Part shown: positions 14,701 to 29,700 of the stretch, piece after piece | How positions within the stretch are numbered: the stretch's first letter is position 1 | How the letters are laid out: every line of letters begins with the position of its first letter | Assembly: GCA_012934845.2 (NCBI GenBank) | Contig: WNNJ02003239.1 | Span: 29,897 to 93,896 of the forward strand | Length of the DNA stretch: 64,000 nt | Direction of reading: 5' to 3' | Source of the DNA: Pomphorhynchus laevis | Lineage: Eukaryota; Acanthocephala; Palaeacanthocephala; Echinorhynchida; Pomphorhynchidae | Notes under the pieces: model-generated | Told to the model about the DNA's origin: nothing | Databases searched by the model: none | The model's input: the letters and a program-made list of their open reading frames with translations, nothing else | Made by a program: the position numbers and the translations under genes

Positions 14701-17700
14701 GGTAAAATGTCATGAATTTTGTGTTTAATTTGGTTTTTGATAAAAAACGCAAATTTATTTATGTGAAATTAACTTACCAGTGAGAACGGCTTCATAAATA
14801 AGTCCGGTATAATAATCTAACCCCCTTGCTAGACTCAAGTCAAACACAACCTAAAAGAAAAGGGTTAATGATTAGATTGAAAAAGGGTCAAAGCTAAATT
14901 ATATAAAATAAAGAATAAAGAATAACTTAACGAGTTTAGAATGTAAGCTGAACGTCAAGGTTTTAAAAACCGCAGAAATGTCTGGCAAGCAACTACAACG
15001 TTATCAAAAACGTTACAAAATTATTTTCTGAAACAGTTTAAGAACAACTTAGAAACCGATCATCATATTTCTTCGGTCACGATGGATACTGCACCATAAG
15101 AAAATGCAAACCACGTAGAAAATCTCGTTGCAAATAATGTGATCCAGTGTCCATACAATGGATTTGTATTACGCGTAAAAGTAAATTTAAATTGCAGCAA
15201 TAATTGTAAATATTATAATGTAGCGCCGGTCAAAACAGTCAATCCATCAAGAATAAGGCTAACAAACGCCGTACCAATATCAAAGCGAAAAAAATTAACA
15301 ATGACGGAGCGGTCGAACATATTATGAAAATCAAGAAAATGCATGACCACGACACTCATCAGCAGTAGTTATGACGATAACAATATACTTAAACAATAGA
15401 AATTCTGGATTAGTCGACGGATGACTGTTTAAATATCGAATTTAAATTTTTCAAATACAAATATTTTGTATTTGAAAATTTTATAAATTTATCTGTTTTA
15501 AAAATATAGAAAAAAAATAAATTTATTTCTATATAAAAATATATATTAATTTCTATATAAAAATATAGAAAAATTAAATTATTTGTTGATATTTTTTCTA
15601 TTGTCTATTAATTTAATATATATAATTTATTTTATATATAATTTAATATAATATATATTATATATTAATCAATATTAATTTGTTGATATTTTTCTATGGT
15701 GAATATAGAAAAATATATGCAGCGAAATACAATAACTTAAATATACCATCATTTGTACGATAATACCTTTTGGTCAATTCCAAAGGCACGCAAAAATGTT
15801 GAAAGAGTTTTGAGATCTTCAATCCCGGCTAATATTGACGAGTTGGCAATCAACGTAGTATCGCTATTCAATAGCATATCCATTTGATCAATGCTTCCTT
15901 AAAAATAAATACTGATAAAATCAAATAAAAAGTTTTACTTTGATTTACGATATTGATAGAAAAGTAAATATCAAAAAAAGTAAAATAATTGTCAAAAGTA
16001 GTTTGACTTTTAACATTAGAAATTCTTAATGCATTTAAGTAAAATAAATAAAAATAAAAATAAAATTCAAAGATATTTAGACTCTTTGATATCAAAAAGG
16101 ATGTTTGACATTTATTCATGATTCAAACGATTTGGGAATAAAAATGTTCGGGTTAATTTGTTCATTGTTCGGGTCAATATTGGGAATATTCCCAATGCTA
16201 ATCAATTCAAACGAATTGGTCAATATTGAGATGAAACGTACGCGCGTCAGGTTTTATATTTACTCTATGATCTATGATCAAATCTTTAAAAATACTCAAT
16301 TGAAGTATTTGTTAGGCGATAATTTGGACACAGCGTGATTATGCCCCATTGAAACTTGAGTTTTTGCCGCCCCTTCCACATTTGATAACTTGGTTGCTTG
16401 AAAAATATATAAAATAATCCCAATCGCATGGCATCTCTGATTCAATAATATGTAAGGGAATCCTCTAAAATTGTCCACCAAGTCACATGAGCGATTGTAT
16501 CAATTGAGGATACACCTGAAAGTAGTTTATCTTCAACGATATTATGAATAAACTTATAAGGAGAGAATAAAGTACGTATAATTTGTTATTGGTTAATTTT
16601 TCTGTTTCAGGCAATGACAAAGAAGCAATTTGTTCTATTTTTAAAGCACTAAATGTGCCAATATTTGTTCATCAGTCATCATAGAATCTTTTAAATTCGA
16701 CTAAAAGTTCTGACTTATTCTAATAATACACGCTTAGTGCTGAAAGCTACTCAAAGTTCGAGAAAACATCATTTCTTCGCAACAAATAATGCGCAAGTAA
16801 CTGAGCGTGTTCTGAATAAAATCTTAGAGACGAGTGTCGTTCACGTCGAGCTAGAAGCCATATCATTTTCACATTTTAAGTAGAGTTCTATCATTTCACA
16901 GACAAGGAGTATTCTCTTCTGTAGAGAATTATGCTTTAATGTTGTACTTTTGCTTGAAACATTCTCAATCTTTTTTCAGAGTTTTTACATTATAGAAAGA
17001 TTTGAATATATAAGTGAACGCAAGCGTCCTTAAGGGATATATAGGTTTGTTGAAATTATTGCATTTAATAGTTTACTAGTCTTATTACTCCGCCCTTATA
17101 TTCGTGTCTTGTCAATAGTCAATACTCCCACAATTATTCTCGCGTCTTGTCGCTTTGAACCAAATCTATTGGTATCGGATATGAGTTGTCTTATTAATTT
17201 CACTTTGCTAAACGTACACTGGTACGATCTGCTAAACGTAAGCTAAAGTACGCTAGCGTTTTAACGATATAGTTTAGCTAGATTGACCAAGCTAGATTGA
17301 CTTGTCATGTACTTCGCTTGTAATACAGTAATAATATTATTATTACAAATATGTATAATACATTTTGTAATACATATTTGAATGCTACGGACCGGTACTT
17401 CATGAATATATCGTTTTTAACTCTTTGGCTTCGTTGTAATCCCTATCACGAATATCAGACCCCTTCAAATATCACGAAAATCGCAAAAATGCAAAATATA
17501 ATGAACGAATAGTGGAAGTTGAGAATGCATCCTTTCATCGGATTATATTATCGACCACAGGAGGGATGTGTCCGACAACGAACGCTGTACTGAAACAAAT
17601 ATTAAGTCAGATATCCACTCGCACTCATTCTTCGTACAAAGATTGTATACGAACCATACGATCAAGGATCTCAACCCTTATTGCAAAGACTGTTTCAATG

Positions 17701-20700
17701 TCAATAAGGATGAAACCTTACGCATGTCAGAAAGCAACAACTAATGATCGCAAAAACTCAAAAATAACGTTCTAAGTTTAATAGTGATGACAATATAAGA
17801 GCCAATTTGCGGGTAACCCGTAAATTGTAATTGTCTGTAAATGAAAATGAAAAAATATGTATAATACTATTATACATATTTGTGCTACTGATGGTATAAT
17901 TGATGTGTTCTATGCCCATTTCGATGCTTTTCATTTACCTGTTAATTCGTAAACATTAACATTCTTGATGCATGACGACTCTGACAAGACGGTAGTGAAC
18001 ACTTCGAATAAAACAGTCGGTGTGTTGATCTTGGTTCTTTTTCCATAGCAAATAATATTTTCTTTTGGATAATTTAATGAATAGTTAAAACGTGTTCTGT
18101 AAATTCTGTTATCTGCATGTGCGAAATTATCGAAGAAATCCGGTAATTCTGTGTAGATTAATGATGTTTGATTCGAGAGTATTAGATTCTTAGGTGTGTT
18201 ACAGGCTAGAATATATTCAGTTGATAAAATTGCTAAAAAGTTCGGACGAAATTTTGAGAGGATTCTATTTTGAAACAGGCATTTATGATGACCTGGAAAT
18301 TTTATTTTTTCTCGTAGTTCTTAATTTCTATTTCGATAGCATCATGGCATTTCCCCATTGCTTTCTTTCTCACTGTTCAGTTATCAACAATTAATGATGA
18401 CATTGATGGCTTTGTTATCGTTAGGCGATTAGGACAGGCGATAAAATTCAAGAAATCCAATTTTCTAAGCTTGTCTTACAATTGTACTATTACAATTATC
18501 CGATTCAGTTGTCTTGAGATTACGTTAACTAGTCGAGGACTAAGCACACCAAATGGATTAAGTGTAAAGTACCGTCTAGGTTTTCGACTACTTGTTTACA
18601 ATTTTCTGTTAGTTTCAATACAGCACTGAGATTTTTCAGTATCTCCGGTATGAATGTGATTTGGAGTGATCTTATTATCGTCAACTTATTAAAGTTTCTT
18701 TATTCTTGATAGCTTGGCTTATAAAAGAATACAATCAAGTTTAGCATTTACAAAAAATTAAAAAGTATAGCATTCAAATTTTAGCAATTGTTCTCTTTGC
18801 TACGACATCGGCGTTTAATAATAGCCGAGTTAACTGACAGATCATTGTACCGTGTATTTAATGAGTCAGTGTATTTGATAATTTGACTTTTAATCAAGTA
18901 AACGGTACAAATGTTTATTAATTATAAAATGCCTTTTTTCGATTTTTCTTCAAAATGTTAAAAATAGAGTCTAGGTTGCACAAATTAAATCACACACCTT
19001 TCATAGTAATGTGTTTACCAATAGAATCCACAACTGATTCTGGTATATTCTTTATTCGTACCAATTCATCTCTTACTTCTGACCAAGGACGCTGAAAATC
19101 ATTTATAGAAGAAAATAAAACAAAAATATCCTTAATGAAAATTACATTTAAAGAATCGCATAATATTTTCATTTAATTTCTTAAAATACGGAAATAAACA
19201 TCGAATTCATTAGATTTTTTAAACATCGAATTCATTAGATTACTAATCTCCGGGAATAAAGAAGTATTACTTATACGCTTTTGCATCGATAACGTAGGGA
19301 TTAAGCACGACATAAAAATTGTTCAAAGCCCTGTATGCAGACGATCTTGTCTAATCACCGGGAATTATACGCTTTTGCATCGATAATGTAGGGATTAAGC
19401 ACGACATAAAAATTGTTCAAAGCCCTGTATGCAGACGATCTTGTCATACTTTCGAACGACATACACGCTTCCCAATAGGCCCTTAACATCTCTATCTGAT
19501 TTTTGTCATATCAACCAGCTTCATATAAACATTCCAAAATCAAAGATTATCAAATTCCGCAAGGGAGGTCTCTGCGGCATTATGACAAAATGCAACTTGA
19601 TAACAGCCACTTGATTTCTGCCTGAATTATACGTATCTAGGTATATTTTTCTCATATCTAAATGGTCATTTACATCTCATTTACAGTTGAGTATACATCT
19701 CTTGCCAAAAATATCGGATCTTTGTCTTTCGAAAGAGAACTTCGTTATTTTTAAATAATGCTTCTTTCTATCATTCAATATGGCCTACCTGCATTTTGGT
19801 ATGATCTCACTGCCAATAATTTAGCTCTAATAGACAAATGTCAATGGCGATTCAACAAACGAGTTGTTAGCGTTTCACCAAAATAATCATCAATAGTATC
19901 TGCTCTTTGCAACGTACCACCTTGTTCTCTTTACTTGAGGCGACTACTCCATTTACCCATCACCCCTTCTCTTCATTATCATCTTGACGTTTTTAAAACC
20001 AAAAAAGAAGCAATTGATTCTGATTTTTACGCTTCTCAAGTTTTCACCCAAGCTAGTTGGAAATATCCTCTATCGACAAAGCGATCGCTTATATGGAGAG
20101 CCTCATTACATGGCTATCATGATAAATATTGTAAAATACTTATCACCTGTCACGAACGTTCCTCAAATTGTACATGTATCTTCTGCTTTCAACATTGCTT
20201 CTCAATATCTCACTTATTCACCTGCCCACATCTAAGCCAATTAAGTCTTAAGGAAATTGATTGTCTTCGTCTCTCTCTTAGACAAATTACTTTCTAATAT
20301 CGAACATACACATTTATTCTACATTTCATGTAAATTTGCAAACCTGAATGATCAACACTACCCTTCCTCCAGTACTCTATTGTCAAACTACATACCGAAT
20401 TTCAACACGGATAATTGAACTTTTATTTCTTATAAATATTATCGTTTACTCAATGTACAGGATCCCCGTTTTTAGATGCATATTTCATGTTTATTTATGT
20501 AAATTTTTTGCCCAAAGCCGAAAGGCGAAGTGGCTTTAATAAATTTTCTCTGCATATATAATAGTAGTATAATATACTATAATATACTACTATAATATCG
20601 TAACCGGAACAAATTATCGTAACTGATTTTGCTGGTGAACAACTAAACCCGTTTATTAACTGATGCATATATAACTGATTAAAGCCAAAGGTACTTGTAT

Positions 20701-23700
20701 TTAAGCCAAAGCCAAAGGTACTTGATCAAAGCCAACTTATATTTCTGAATATAAGTACCTAAATAAGTACCTACTTATATTTCTGAACATAAGTATTTCT
20801 GAATAATATTTTTCTGGTAGGATCGATAACTTAAATTCTTAGACTTGAGGATCTTTTTTATTATAATCCTTTTTTATGTATAAAAAATATACTGTTAGAA
20901 TATACTCAGGTTACTAAAATATGTTTATACCAATGATATGGACTTAATTTTTTAAAGAAGCACCTATGAATAATTATAATCAATTATCAATAATAATTTC
21001 TTGTGACTTTAATTCATAAACTGCAGGTAATTTCTATTAACATTTAGGGGTAGTCAAAGTATATAATGTTGATTTAATGTACTTATATTTCTGAATGAAA
21101 CAAAGATCTAAATTTTTAATATTTCGACACATTTCGAAAGAAGCACTAAATAATTTACAAATTTTAATAGAAGTAAAGAATTTTGTAAGATTAGATAATA
21201 AAAAAGGTTTTAATGTGGATATAAAATAAAATGTTTGAAATATAAATAATTAATATAATAAAAAAAATGTACAAATATTTTACAATTTATTTTAAAAATT
21301 TTTAAACTTTACAAATTTTTATTTATAAGAAAAATAAAAAAGTATTCGTAGTCTATAAAGTATATAAAGTCTGTGAATGAAAGGACGGAAAACATAATAC
21401 AAGAACAGAAGAAAAATTTTAAATTATATTAAAAAGAGGATAGAACCTTTTACCAAAGTTTAGATGGGATCATCACAAAGATGATTATTACAAAACGATC
21501 TTTAAGTCCACAGGCGATCACAAAAGTGATTCGGCAGTTTATTTTAAAGTATGCCGCCGGATTGCAGAGTGATACGGCATTATAGAAGTTACTATTTTGT
21601 GTTTGTACTTTTTACTAATCACGCCGAAACTTTTTAGTTCCTGCCAAACAAATATAAAAAACAATGAAAAAAAACATAATAGAAATTATTTTTATCTCGA
21701 CGTGGTTCTTTAAATTTAAATATATAAACGGTTCTTTAAATATAAACGCATTATATACCTTATCCAACTTGTCGATTGACGAGCAAACACTTTTTAACTT
21801 ATCCTGATCTACACCGCAAACATATAATATGCCCTCGAGAAGTCGTCTGTGATTGACCTATAATAAAAAATAAAAATCATATATATAATATAATTTATAA
21901 TATTTATATAATATATAATAATATAGAATAATAAAGTATAATAAAAATATAAAAAAAACCATTTAATATTTTATTACAAAATATTTAACTACACTTCAAG
22001 AAAATGTGTAAGAACAAAATCTTCAATAACCATTTCTTATATCGGTATATAGAGAGAGTAAAATACTATCGAAATACTATAATTTTTCTAAAGATAATTT
22101 TTACATTGAACTGTGTAAACTTCTTTTAGCGACGTCAGTTGTCCAATTCGGAAAAACTAACGATTCAACTGTTAAAAAATGGTCAAATAAAAAAGGAGTA
22201 TCGGTCGGTGTTAAATCAGTAGTAAATGGTAAACCAACACCATTACCATACTATGCAATGATATTAAAGCACCAATATTATTACATAGTATGTCAATTCT
22301 TAAAATTTCATTATTTAATGTATTATAATTAATATTAGAATTGATATGCATGAATGTTCATGCAAAAAATGTTTTTTGTAAATTTAAATGTCATCTTTAC
22401 GATATAAATTAATAGTAGTTTTTGTTAATGTTAATTTAATGTTCATATCTAGATATACACCTTCTTTATCATCAATATTAGTTTTATTAAGAATAAGGCT
22501 ATCTGGATAAATTTGTTCACTAATTGAATAAAAATTGCTAGAATAAAATACACATATATCATCAATGTATCGAAACAAATATTTCATATATTTATATTGT
22601 TTAGATTTACTTTTTACACAGTTATGAACAAATTCATATTCTATAAAGCTTAAAAACAAGTCAGCTATAATTGGGTTACTATTACCACCCATTGAAACAC
22701 CTTTTACTTGTCTAAATATAGATGTCCCTACTTTTAAATAATTTTGATTTATCAAAATATTTAAGGATTCTATTAATTCAATTTTATCCGTATATTTATA
22801 TTTACTTGATGGTTTAATTTTTGTTAGATAGGTGTTATTGTTATTATAACATATATATGTATATCTTTTTCCGAATATAAGATTAATTAATTTTACTAAC
22901 GCTTCTTTAATATCGGCTAAATCTAGATTTATATAAAGCGTACTAAAATCGTACGTATTTATATTCTGAAAGTTTATTCCTTTTGTGTGTTCTAAAAATT
23001 CTTTTGTAGAATTAATAGTGAAATAGTGTTTTATACCAATATTAATTTCGATTACCTTGCAATATTTTTTATAGTGTGCTTTAATTACTTTAAGTATTTT
23101 ATTCATATAGACAGAAAGTGGTTTTATTGTACATTTAAACGCACTACATATGAACCTAGGTTTTATTGGATTTTTATGTAATTTTGGTTTCCAATATAAT
23201 ATAGGTATAGTTTTATTATCTAATTCAACCTTTATACCCTTTTTATCCATTATAGAACAGTGACTTGTAATAATTGTTTCAAAACTCAACTCACTACGTT
23301 CATATGTTGGATTTACATTTAAATCATTAGAATTAACCTCTTTCATTAGTATATTATAATAAAGCTTTTTGCATATGAAGACAAAGTTATTACTAACTTT
23401 ATCAATAGTTGTTATTATATAGTTATCCTTTAATTTAGTAAGTTCTTTATACATATCTTTATTAATTTTATCTTTCCTTTTGTAATTGTTTGTTATTTTC
23501 ATTTTATTTTTAATTTTTTCTTATTATTTTAATAAGAAAATATTATTAAATTACAAATTGTAATTTAATCACTTATATTCTTAAGTCATTAAATTCTAAT
23601 TTTATTATTTTTACTATTTATTATTATTTTTTATTGTTTATTATTATTTTATTATTGTAAATCGATATTTATGAAACAAAATAAATTGAAATTCTAATTG

Positions 23701-26700
23701 AATTGTTCCTAACGAATTTAAATTCAATATTAAAAATTTATAAAACTTTTTAATAATATTTTTTCTTAAAACACAGTTCCATTCGTGTTTTTTTATTTTT
23801 AAACTAAATAATTTTATATTTATTTAATAAAAACTAATATATATAAACTAATTATAAGATAAGATTAATAAAAATAAGATTAAAAGAAATTATAAGATTT
23901 ATACGATAAGATTAATTAAAAACGATGAATATTTTATTATTTACTTCGTTTTTAATTATGAATGAAACATCAACTTCCTAGAACCTAAAAATTAAGAAAT
24001 TTTGAAAAACCTCCTGGAATTTTGTGGTTTAAGAAGTACGTAATGTATTTTATTATTTACATCGTTTTTAATTATGAATGAAACATCAACTTCCTAGAAC
24101 CTAAAAATTAAGAAATTTTGAAAAACCTCCTGGAATTTTGTGGTTTAAGAAGTACGTAATGTATTTTATTATTTACATCGTTTTTTAATTATGAATGAAA
24201 CATCAACTTCCTAGAACCTAAAATCTAAAGAAATTTTGAAAAAACCTCCTGGAATTTTGTGGTTTAAGAAGTACGTAATGTATTTTATTATTCACATCGT
24301 TTTTTAATTATGAATGAAACATCAACTTCCTAGAACCTAAAATCTAAAGAAATTTTGAAAAAACCTCCTGGAATTTTGTGGTTTAAGAAGTACGTAATGA
24401 ATGTCATGTGTGATTTTGATAAAAGCAAAAATGAGTTTTGATTATAAAGCATTTCACAGAATTTTTTTGAATTTAAAAAATTGAATTTAAATTATGTTCT
24501 AAAATATTTTAAACTTACTAATTTTCATTCGTACAGTCTACACAAATATTTAAACATCAAAAATGCCGACAGTCAAAGGTCGAGGTTATTAGACCTCGAC
24601 CTTATATGTTAGACCAGATGTAAATTCAACAAAATCAAATGTTGTTTTAATTTTTATTGTGTTTGTTTTAAATTAAATATTTTTATAAAAAATTTATTAT
24701 TAATAAAATTGATTAAATTATTAGTAAAATTTTTATTGCAAAGTTGCTAATTATCGTTATGGAAAACGTTTACCTTTATAATAAAGTTAATGTTAAGCTT
24801 TTCTAGCGCTTCGACGACTAAAAGGAGACATTCACTATCTGGAACCATTCTGTCGTAGTCACCAGCGATATCAAAATCCTATCTAGTCGTATCATTAATG
24901 TAAATTCACATATTCTATAGAAAATTGAGTACTTACAAACTGAAAAAACTCTCGTAAACGACCGCGATTCATTTTAGGATTATCTCTTCTGAACACTTTA
25001 CCATACTGGAAGCGACGCATATTTACAATTTTGTTCGATGCCAAATATCTTGCAAATGGAACCTTTAAAAATATGATCTTTAACTTTTATAACTTTTTAC
25101 TTTTAGCTACTTTTATTTTAATTCTAAATTGCATTTAAGTATTTATATGTTTATTCATCCATATGTTTTTGGTGAAGCATCCCGAGAGTGCAAATCAAAA
25201 AATAATGTTATTGATATTCCAGCTGTACCCGCAGCCCTTTTCAATTGCGTTTTTAATTCTTTGTTTTATATCTAATCACTTTATACAAAATTATCTGAAT
25301 AATTTTGTATTTTTTAGTAATTCCACAGCGATTTACTAAAAAATTATAAACGAAAATTATAAAATATAAAAAATTATAGATAAAAGCTAATGATAAGTAT
25401 AGCACAAAACATCATGTAATAAGTGATTTTTTAGCTGATATTTTGGTTGTTAATGTTTTTATGCGATAATTTTACTGTTTGAGCGCTTTATGATTTAAAA
25501 GCATCATTTAGTTAAAAACTAAAAGCATCACTTAGTAAAACACAAAATAACATTCAGTAAAACACATTAATTTGCATAGTCAAAAACAGAAAGAAATTAG
25601 ACGGTTTATAGTCCGATTTATTATTAGCCATTTAGTTGGACTCACGATCCATAAAAATGCTTCTTCTATTATACGTGTTAACTATTTGCTTTCGTAATGC
25701 AACACAATAGTGTTCTGAAAATCAACTGTATGATTAAGTGATGTACAATGTTGAGCAATGTTACTGGAAACAGTTCCTTTTTGTAGATTATAGACTGTTG
25801 CTTGATTCTTTCAGAAAATATATCGTCCAGTCTGGCCAATATAGACACAGTCACAATCCAAGCAACGAATTTTATACACAATTGACTCTAATATTTAAAA
25901 GCTTTAGGCTTCAATAAGTTATGCATTTTTAGGCAATTTTCTTTTAAAAATGCAAACTGTTAACGTTAATGTTTTGTTTTGCTTCATTATGTGATATTTT
26001 TACTTTTTGAGCGGTTTCTTTTATTGTATATTTTTTCTTACTTTTATCCATTTTGTGGAGAGGCACAGCATATATTATTCATATATTATTGTTCATATTA
26101 TTTTAATGTGCACAAAATGAGTAAATTTTGCATGTCGGAGCGTTCAAAGAACTCAATGAAAACTAATTTTCCTGCCAATGCAATAAATGAGGTAAGTGGA
26201 GATTTAGCTTCTCTTAAATATATTCCGGAGGGAGAACTCCCCCGGTACCAAAATTATCCAACCTGGTGATTATCAGACTTTTGGTGCCTCTGGAAAGACA
26301 AAACATGTTCAATGTTTTTATAAGAGGCTTTGCCGATCGATTTAAAAAAAAGGATATTGTTCAATGCTATTAAATATTATGAATCTGAGATTAAAATCTC
26401 ATTCTGCACTCCTAATCTGGCAATGTCGTACGTCGACTACTTTAAAAAAGAGCATTCGGAACAAGGTATAATTGCTTCCAAACCAATCCTGGCAACAATA
26501 AAGATAAATAATATGCCCACATACATTTCAGAATAAGATATATCAGCCCTAGAAACTGATTACAAAATCTCTAACGTGCGCTTTATAAAAGGGATTAAAG
26601 GCTTCCCCATTCCCGTGGCGTTCTGCAATGCCCCGGTTGATGAAGCTCTAAAACTATCGATTTCGACATGCAATCCTTTTATGGGGTATAATTTGAGATT

Positions 26701-29700
26701 TTCAATAATCGAAACCGACTCACTAACGTACCCTCACTGCAACAATTGCCATCAGTGGGGGCATTGGTCTGCTGGCTGTTCTCTACCCCATAAGTGCGGC
26801 GTGTGTGGTACAACTGCTATACATCCTGAGAAGTGCGAAAGTAAGCCATTTTGCGCAAGCTGCGGTGGTAAGCACCTCGCATGGTCAAAAAAGTGTAAAA
26901 TCTTTAAGGCGTAACAAAAGAGACACAGGGGTGTGACAGCAAAACCGACTAGCTTCGTGGAAGCTGTCTCGTCTAACAAGAAAGACGACAGGATGCTGGA
27001 TACGGAAATCCTGAAACTTATTGAAATGCAACATCAGGCATCAATGATTCAACTTGAAAAATTGGTTCAAAAATTGGTGGGTCAATTAGCGGAATCTTTC
27101 CGTTCTCCTCCTTCTGGGAAGACCAACAATATTAAGAAGTCACCAAAATCTAAGGAACGAAACAGGTCAGCGCTGAGCATAGCCGCTCTGAAGCTTGTTC
27201 GGAAGGATTCGATCTGGGCTATGGCTAACGAGGGAAATGAAGATATCGCCAGTGGGCAAGCGACTCCATTTGTCGTGACGGGAAGCGGTAAAGGCAACCT
27301 TTCCGCCTCTAGTTGCGACTAGGTGGAGGGCGTCCTAATTCGGTAACACTTACGCAATGGGAAGTAATCAAGGGCCTTTTTCACTTAATATCCTTCAGTG
27401 GAATTCGGAGGTGCTTCCGCCCTTAGCCTTCTATCTGGTAGAGATGCAGATGTTATAGTCCTTCAGGAGACGCGGTCTATCCGTCTCCCCCAGGATATTA
27501 CTCGATTTATCCCTAAGCACATCTACACCCACTTTACTCCTTACATAACCCCCTCACTCCTCTTCATCTCAAGGTCTTTTAACCCTAGTGAAAAGCTCCT
27601 TAAGATCATCCCTCCTATTAAACTACTCTTGTCCAGCCCTATCTTGTTTAGCTATATCACTTTGTAAGAACGGTAAGCGTATAAGCATAGCTAATGTCCA
27701 ATGCCCCCACTGATGTTCGGCCAGGAGAAATTCACAAGAACCGTGACCTCCTGGATCGAATATTAGTCAGCGGTTATGACATGCTACTTGGTGACTTCAA
27801 CGACGGAACAGGTCGTTAGATTAATGCAGCACTCCGCAGAGCAAGGATCGACTATCTTATTCATAAACCACCTTCCCCCACCTTTCATTGATCTACAACA
27901 AATTCTCTCTTCGACATATTACTGCTACATAAGATGTGGTTCTTGAAACCCATTTGCACCAAGCAGTCGCGTCAACAACAGACCACCTCTCATGACCTAA
28001 TTCGCTGGCGGCTAGAGGACGATACGTTGCTTAGAAGGTTTCACTTTGACCCTATTAGAGTGGCCTTCTTTCAGGCAGCAATCAAACTTTTCCCCTGAAT
28101 TGGAATTGAGAGTTTGACCGAATTTAATTCCTACCTCTCATCGCAAGCTACCGCGATCCTTTCGACTACCTATAAAGGTCAAATATACAATCCTACTCCA
28201 ACAAAGCTCAAGGTCCTAGCTAAAATGTTACACCTTCCCAATCTCTCTGTTTCCGCCAGACATATCCTCTCGAATGAATATTGGAGCTCTAGATATAGGC
28301 TCCAGCTGAGCAGGGATAGGGCAAGCATTGCTCACCTAAACCCTTCTCAGGCTTCCTTCTGGAAGATATTCAAGAAGGAGAAGTTTGTTTGCTGGAAGGA
28401 TAGCGCCTTGGTTTGGATTGGTAGCATATGCCTTGACAAAGTTATAGAGGAGTAACTTTCCTTACATAATTATGGAGCCACTCAATCTCCCCAAGCAATC
28501 CCACCTTGGTGTGACTTCAGGAGTAGGGACTTATCTGTTACAGATATCCTCAACTCCTGGGGATCACACCCGGGCACCTCCAAATCCCACGCGCAACTCA
28601 CCACTCGTGTCTGTCAGATTTTGACATACAGGTAGAGAAATGAGGTCGCCATCACAATGCTATTAGCCTCCCTGTCTGACATAGCGGACATCAACATCAG
28701 CCGTCGAGTTTTTTTTACCTAAAAAGAGATTAATCACTTGTCCAAAAGAACTGCGGCCCATCTCGATTCAAAACGCCATCATATCCCTATACGAGAAAGC
28801 GCTTGCGCGTAGGATCCGCGTTCATTTATGTAGGCGTAATTTGATCCCACCGAGTTTTCATGGGTTTGTCAAAGGGCGCTCGGTCCATTCAGCAATTGGT
28901 GAGGTGCATCAATTTTGTCAGGATAATAGTCATCAGCTTGCTGTTGCTGTTTTTCTTGATTTTTCAGCTGCATTTGACCGGATCTCAATTCCCTTCGTTA
29001 TCTCCTCTCTCAGGTCCCTCGGGTTGCCTGCGAGAATTGTTAACAGGGTGGAGATATTGTTGTACACCAAGCGGTTTTACTATGAAGATGACCCTGATGC
29101 GCGTCAGTTCTACCCTATTACGGGTGTACCTCAAAGATCCCCACTTTCTCCTATCTTATATCTTGCTGCATCCATTGTACTATTTAAGAATTTTAAACGT
29201 GATCAACATCTAGTGGTATATGCTGATGATACCACAGCCTTGTTCTCTGGACGCTGGTGCAAAGATGTAATCTCTGACATCAGCCTTTCATTTTAAGATT
29301 AAAAGATCAGTTGCCCCCCCCATCCAATCTTATTTTAAACCCCTCTAAATCGCAGGTGGTAGTCTTTAATGGCGTTCCTGTTACCAAAAAGAAACTTAAG
29401 AGACTAGCACTCTCTGCACTCTCCTCAATTTTGCAGCATCAACCACTCCCCATCTTCACGAGTCGAGTAAAATATCTGGGGTTCACCGTTACAGTGAATT
29501 GGTCGGCGAAAGCTGACATGGATAGACTTAAACGTATCCTGAAGAAAGCTAGGTGGGCTCTGAAACGGGATCAGCATCTGTCATTGAATGGGATAACCCA
29601 AGTGCGCCTCTGGGGTACTTGGGCTATCTCGGGATTAGTCTTCTCACGAGGACGTCCCCCAGAACAAAGACTAAGGTTTCTCAAGCTCCTCATCTCGAGA

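Noticed and set aside
22384-26112. RT frame and GIY-YIG piece considered as one Penelope element
   Set aside because: HARS exons 5 and 6 lie between them, so they are separate insertions unless host exons moved; the order GIY-YIG then RT is possible in some lineages but cannot be shown here.
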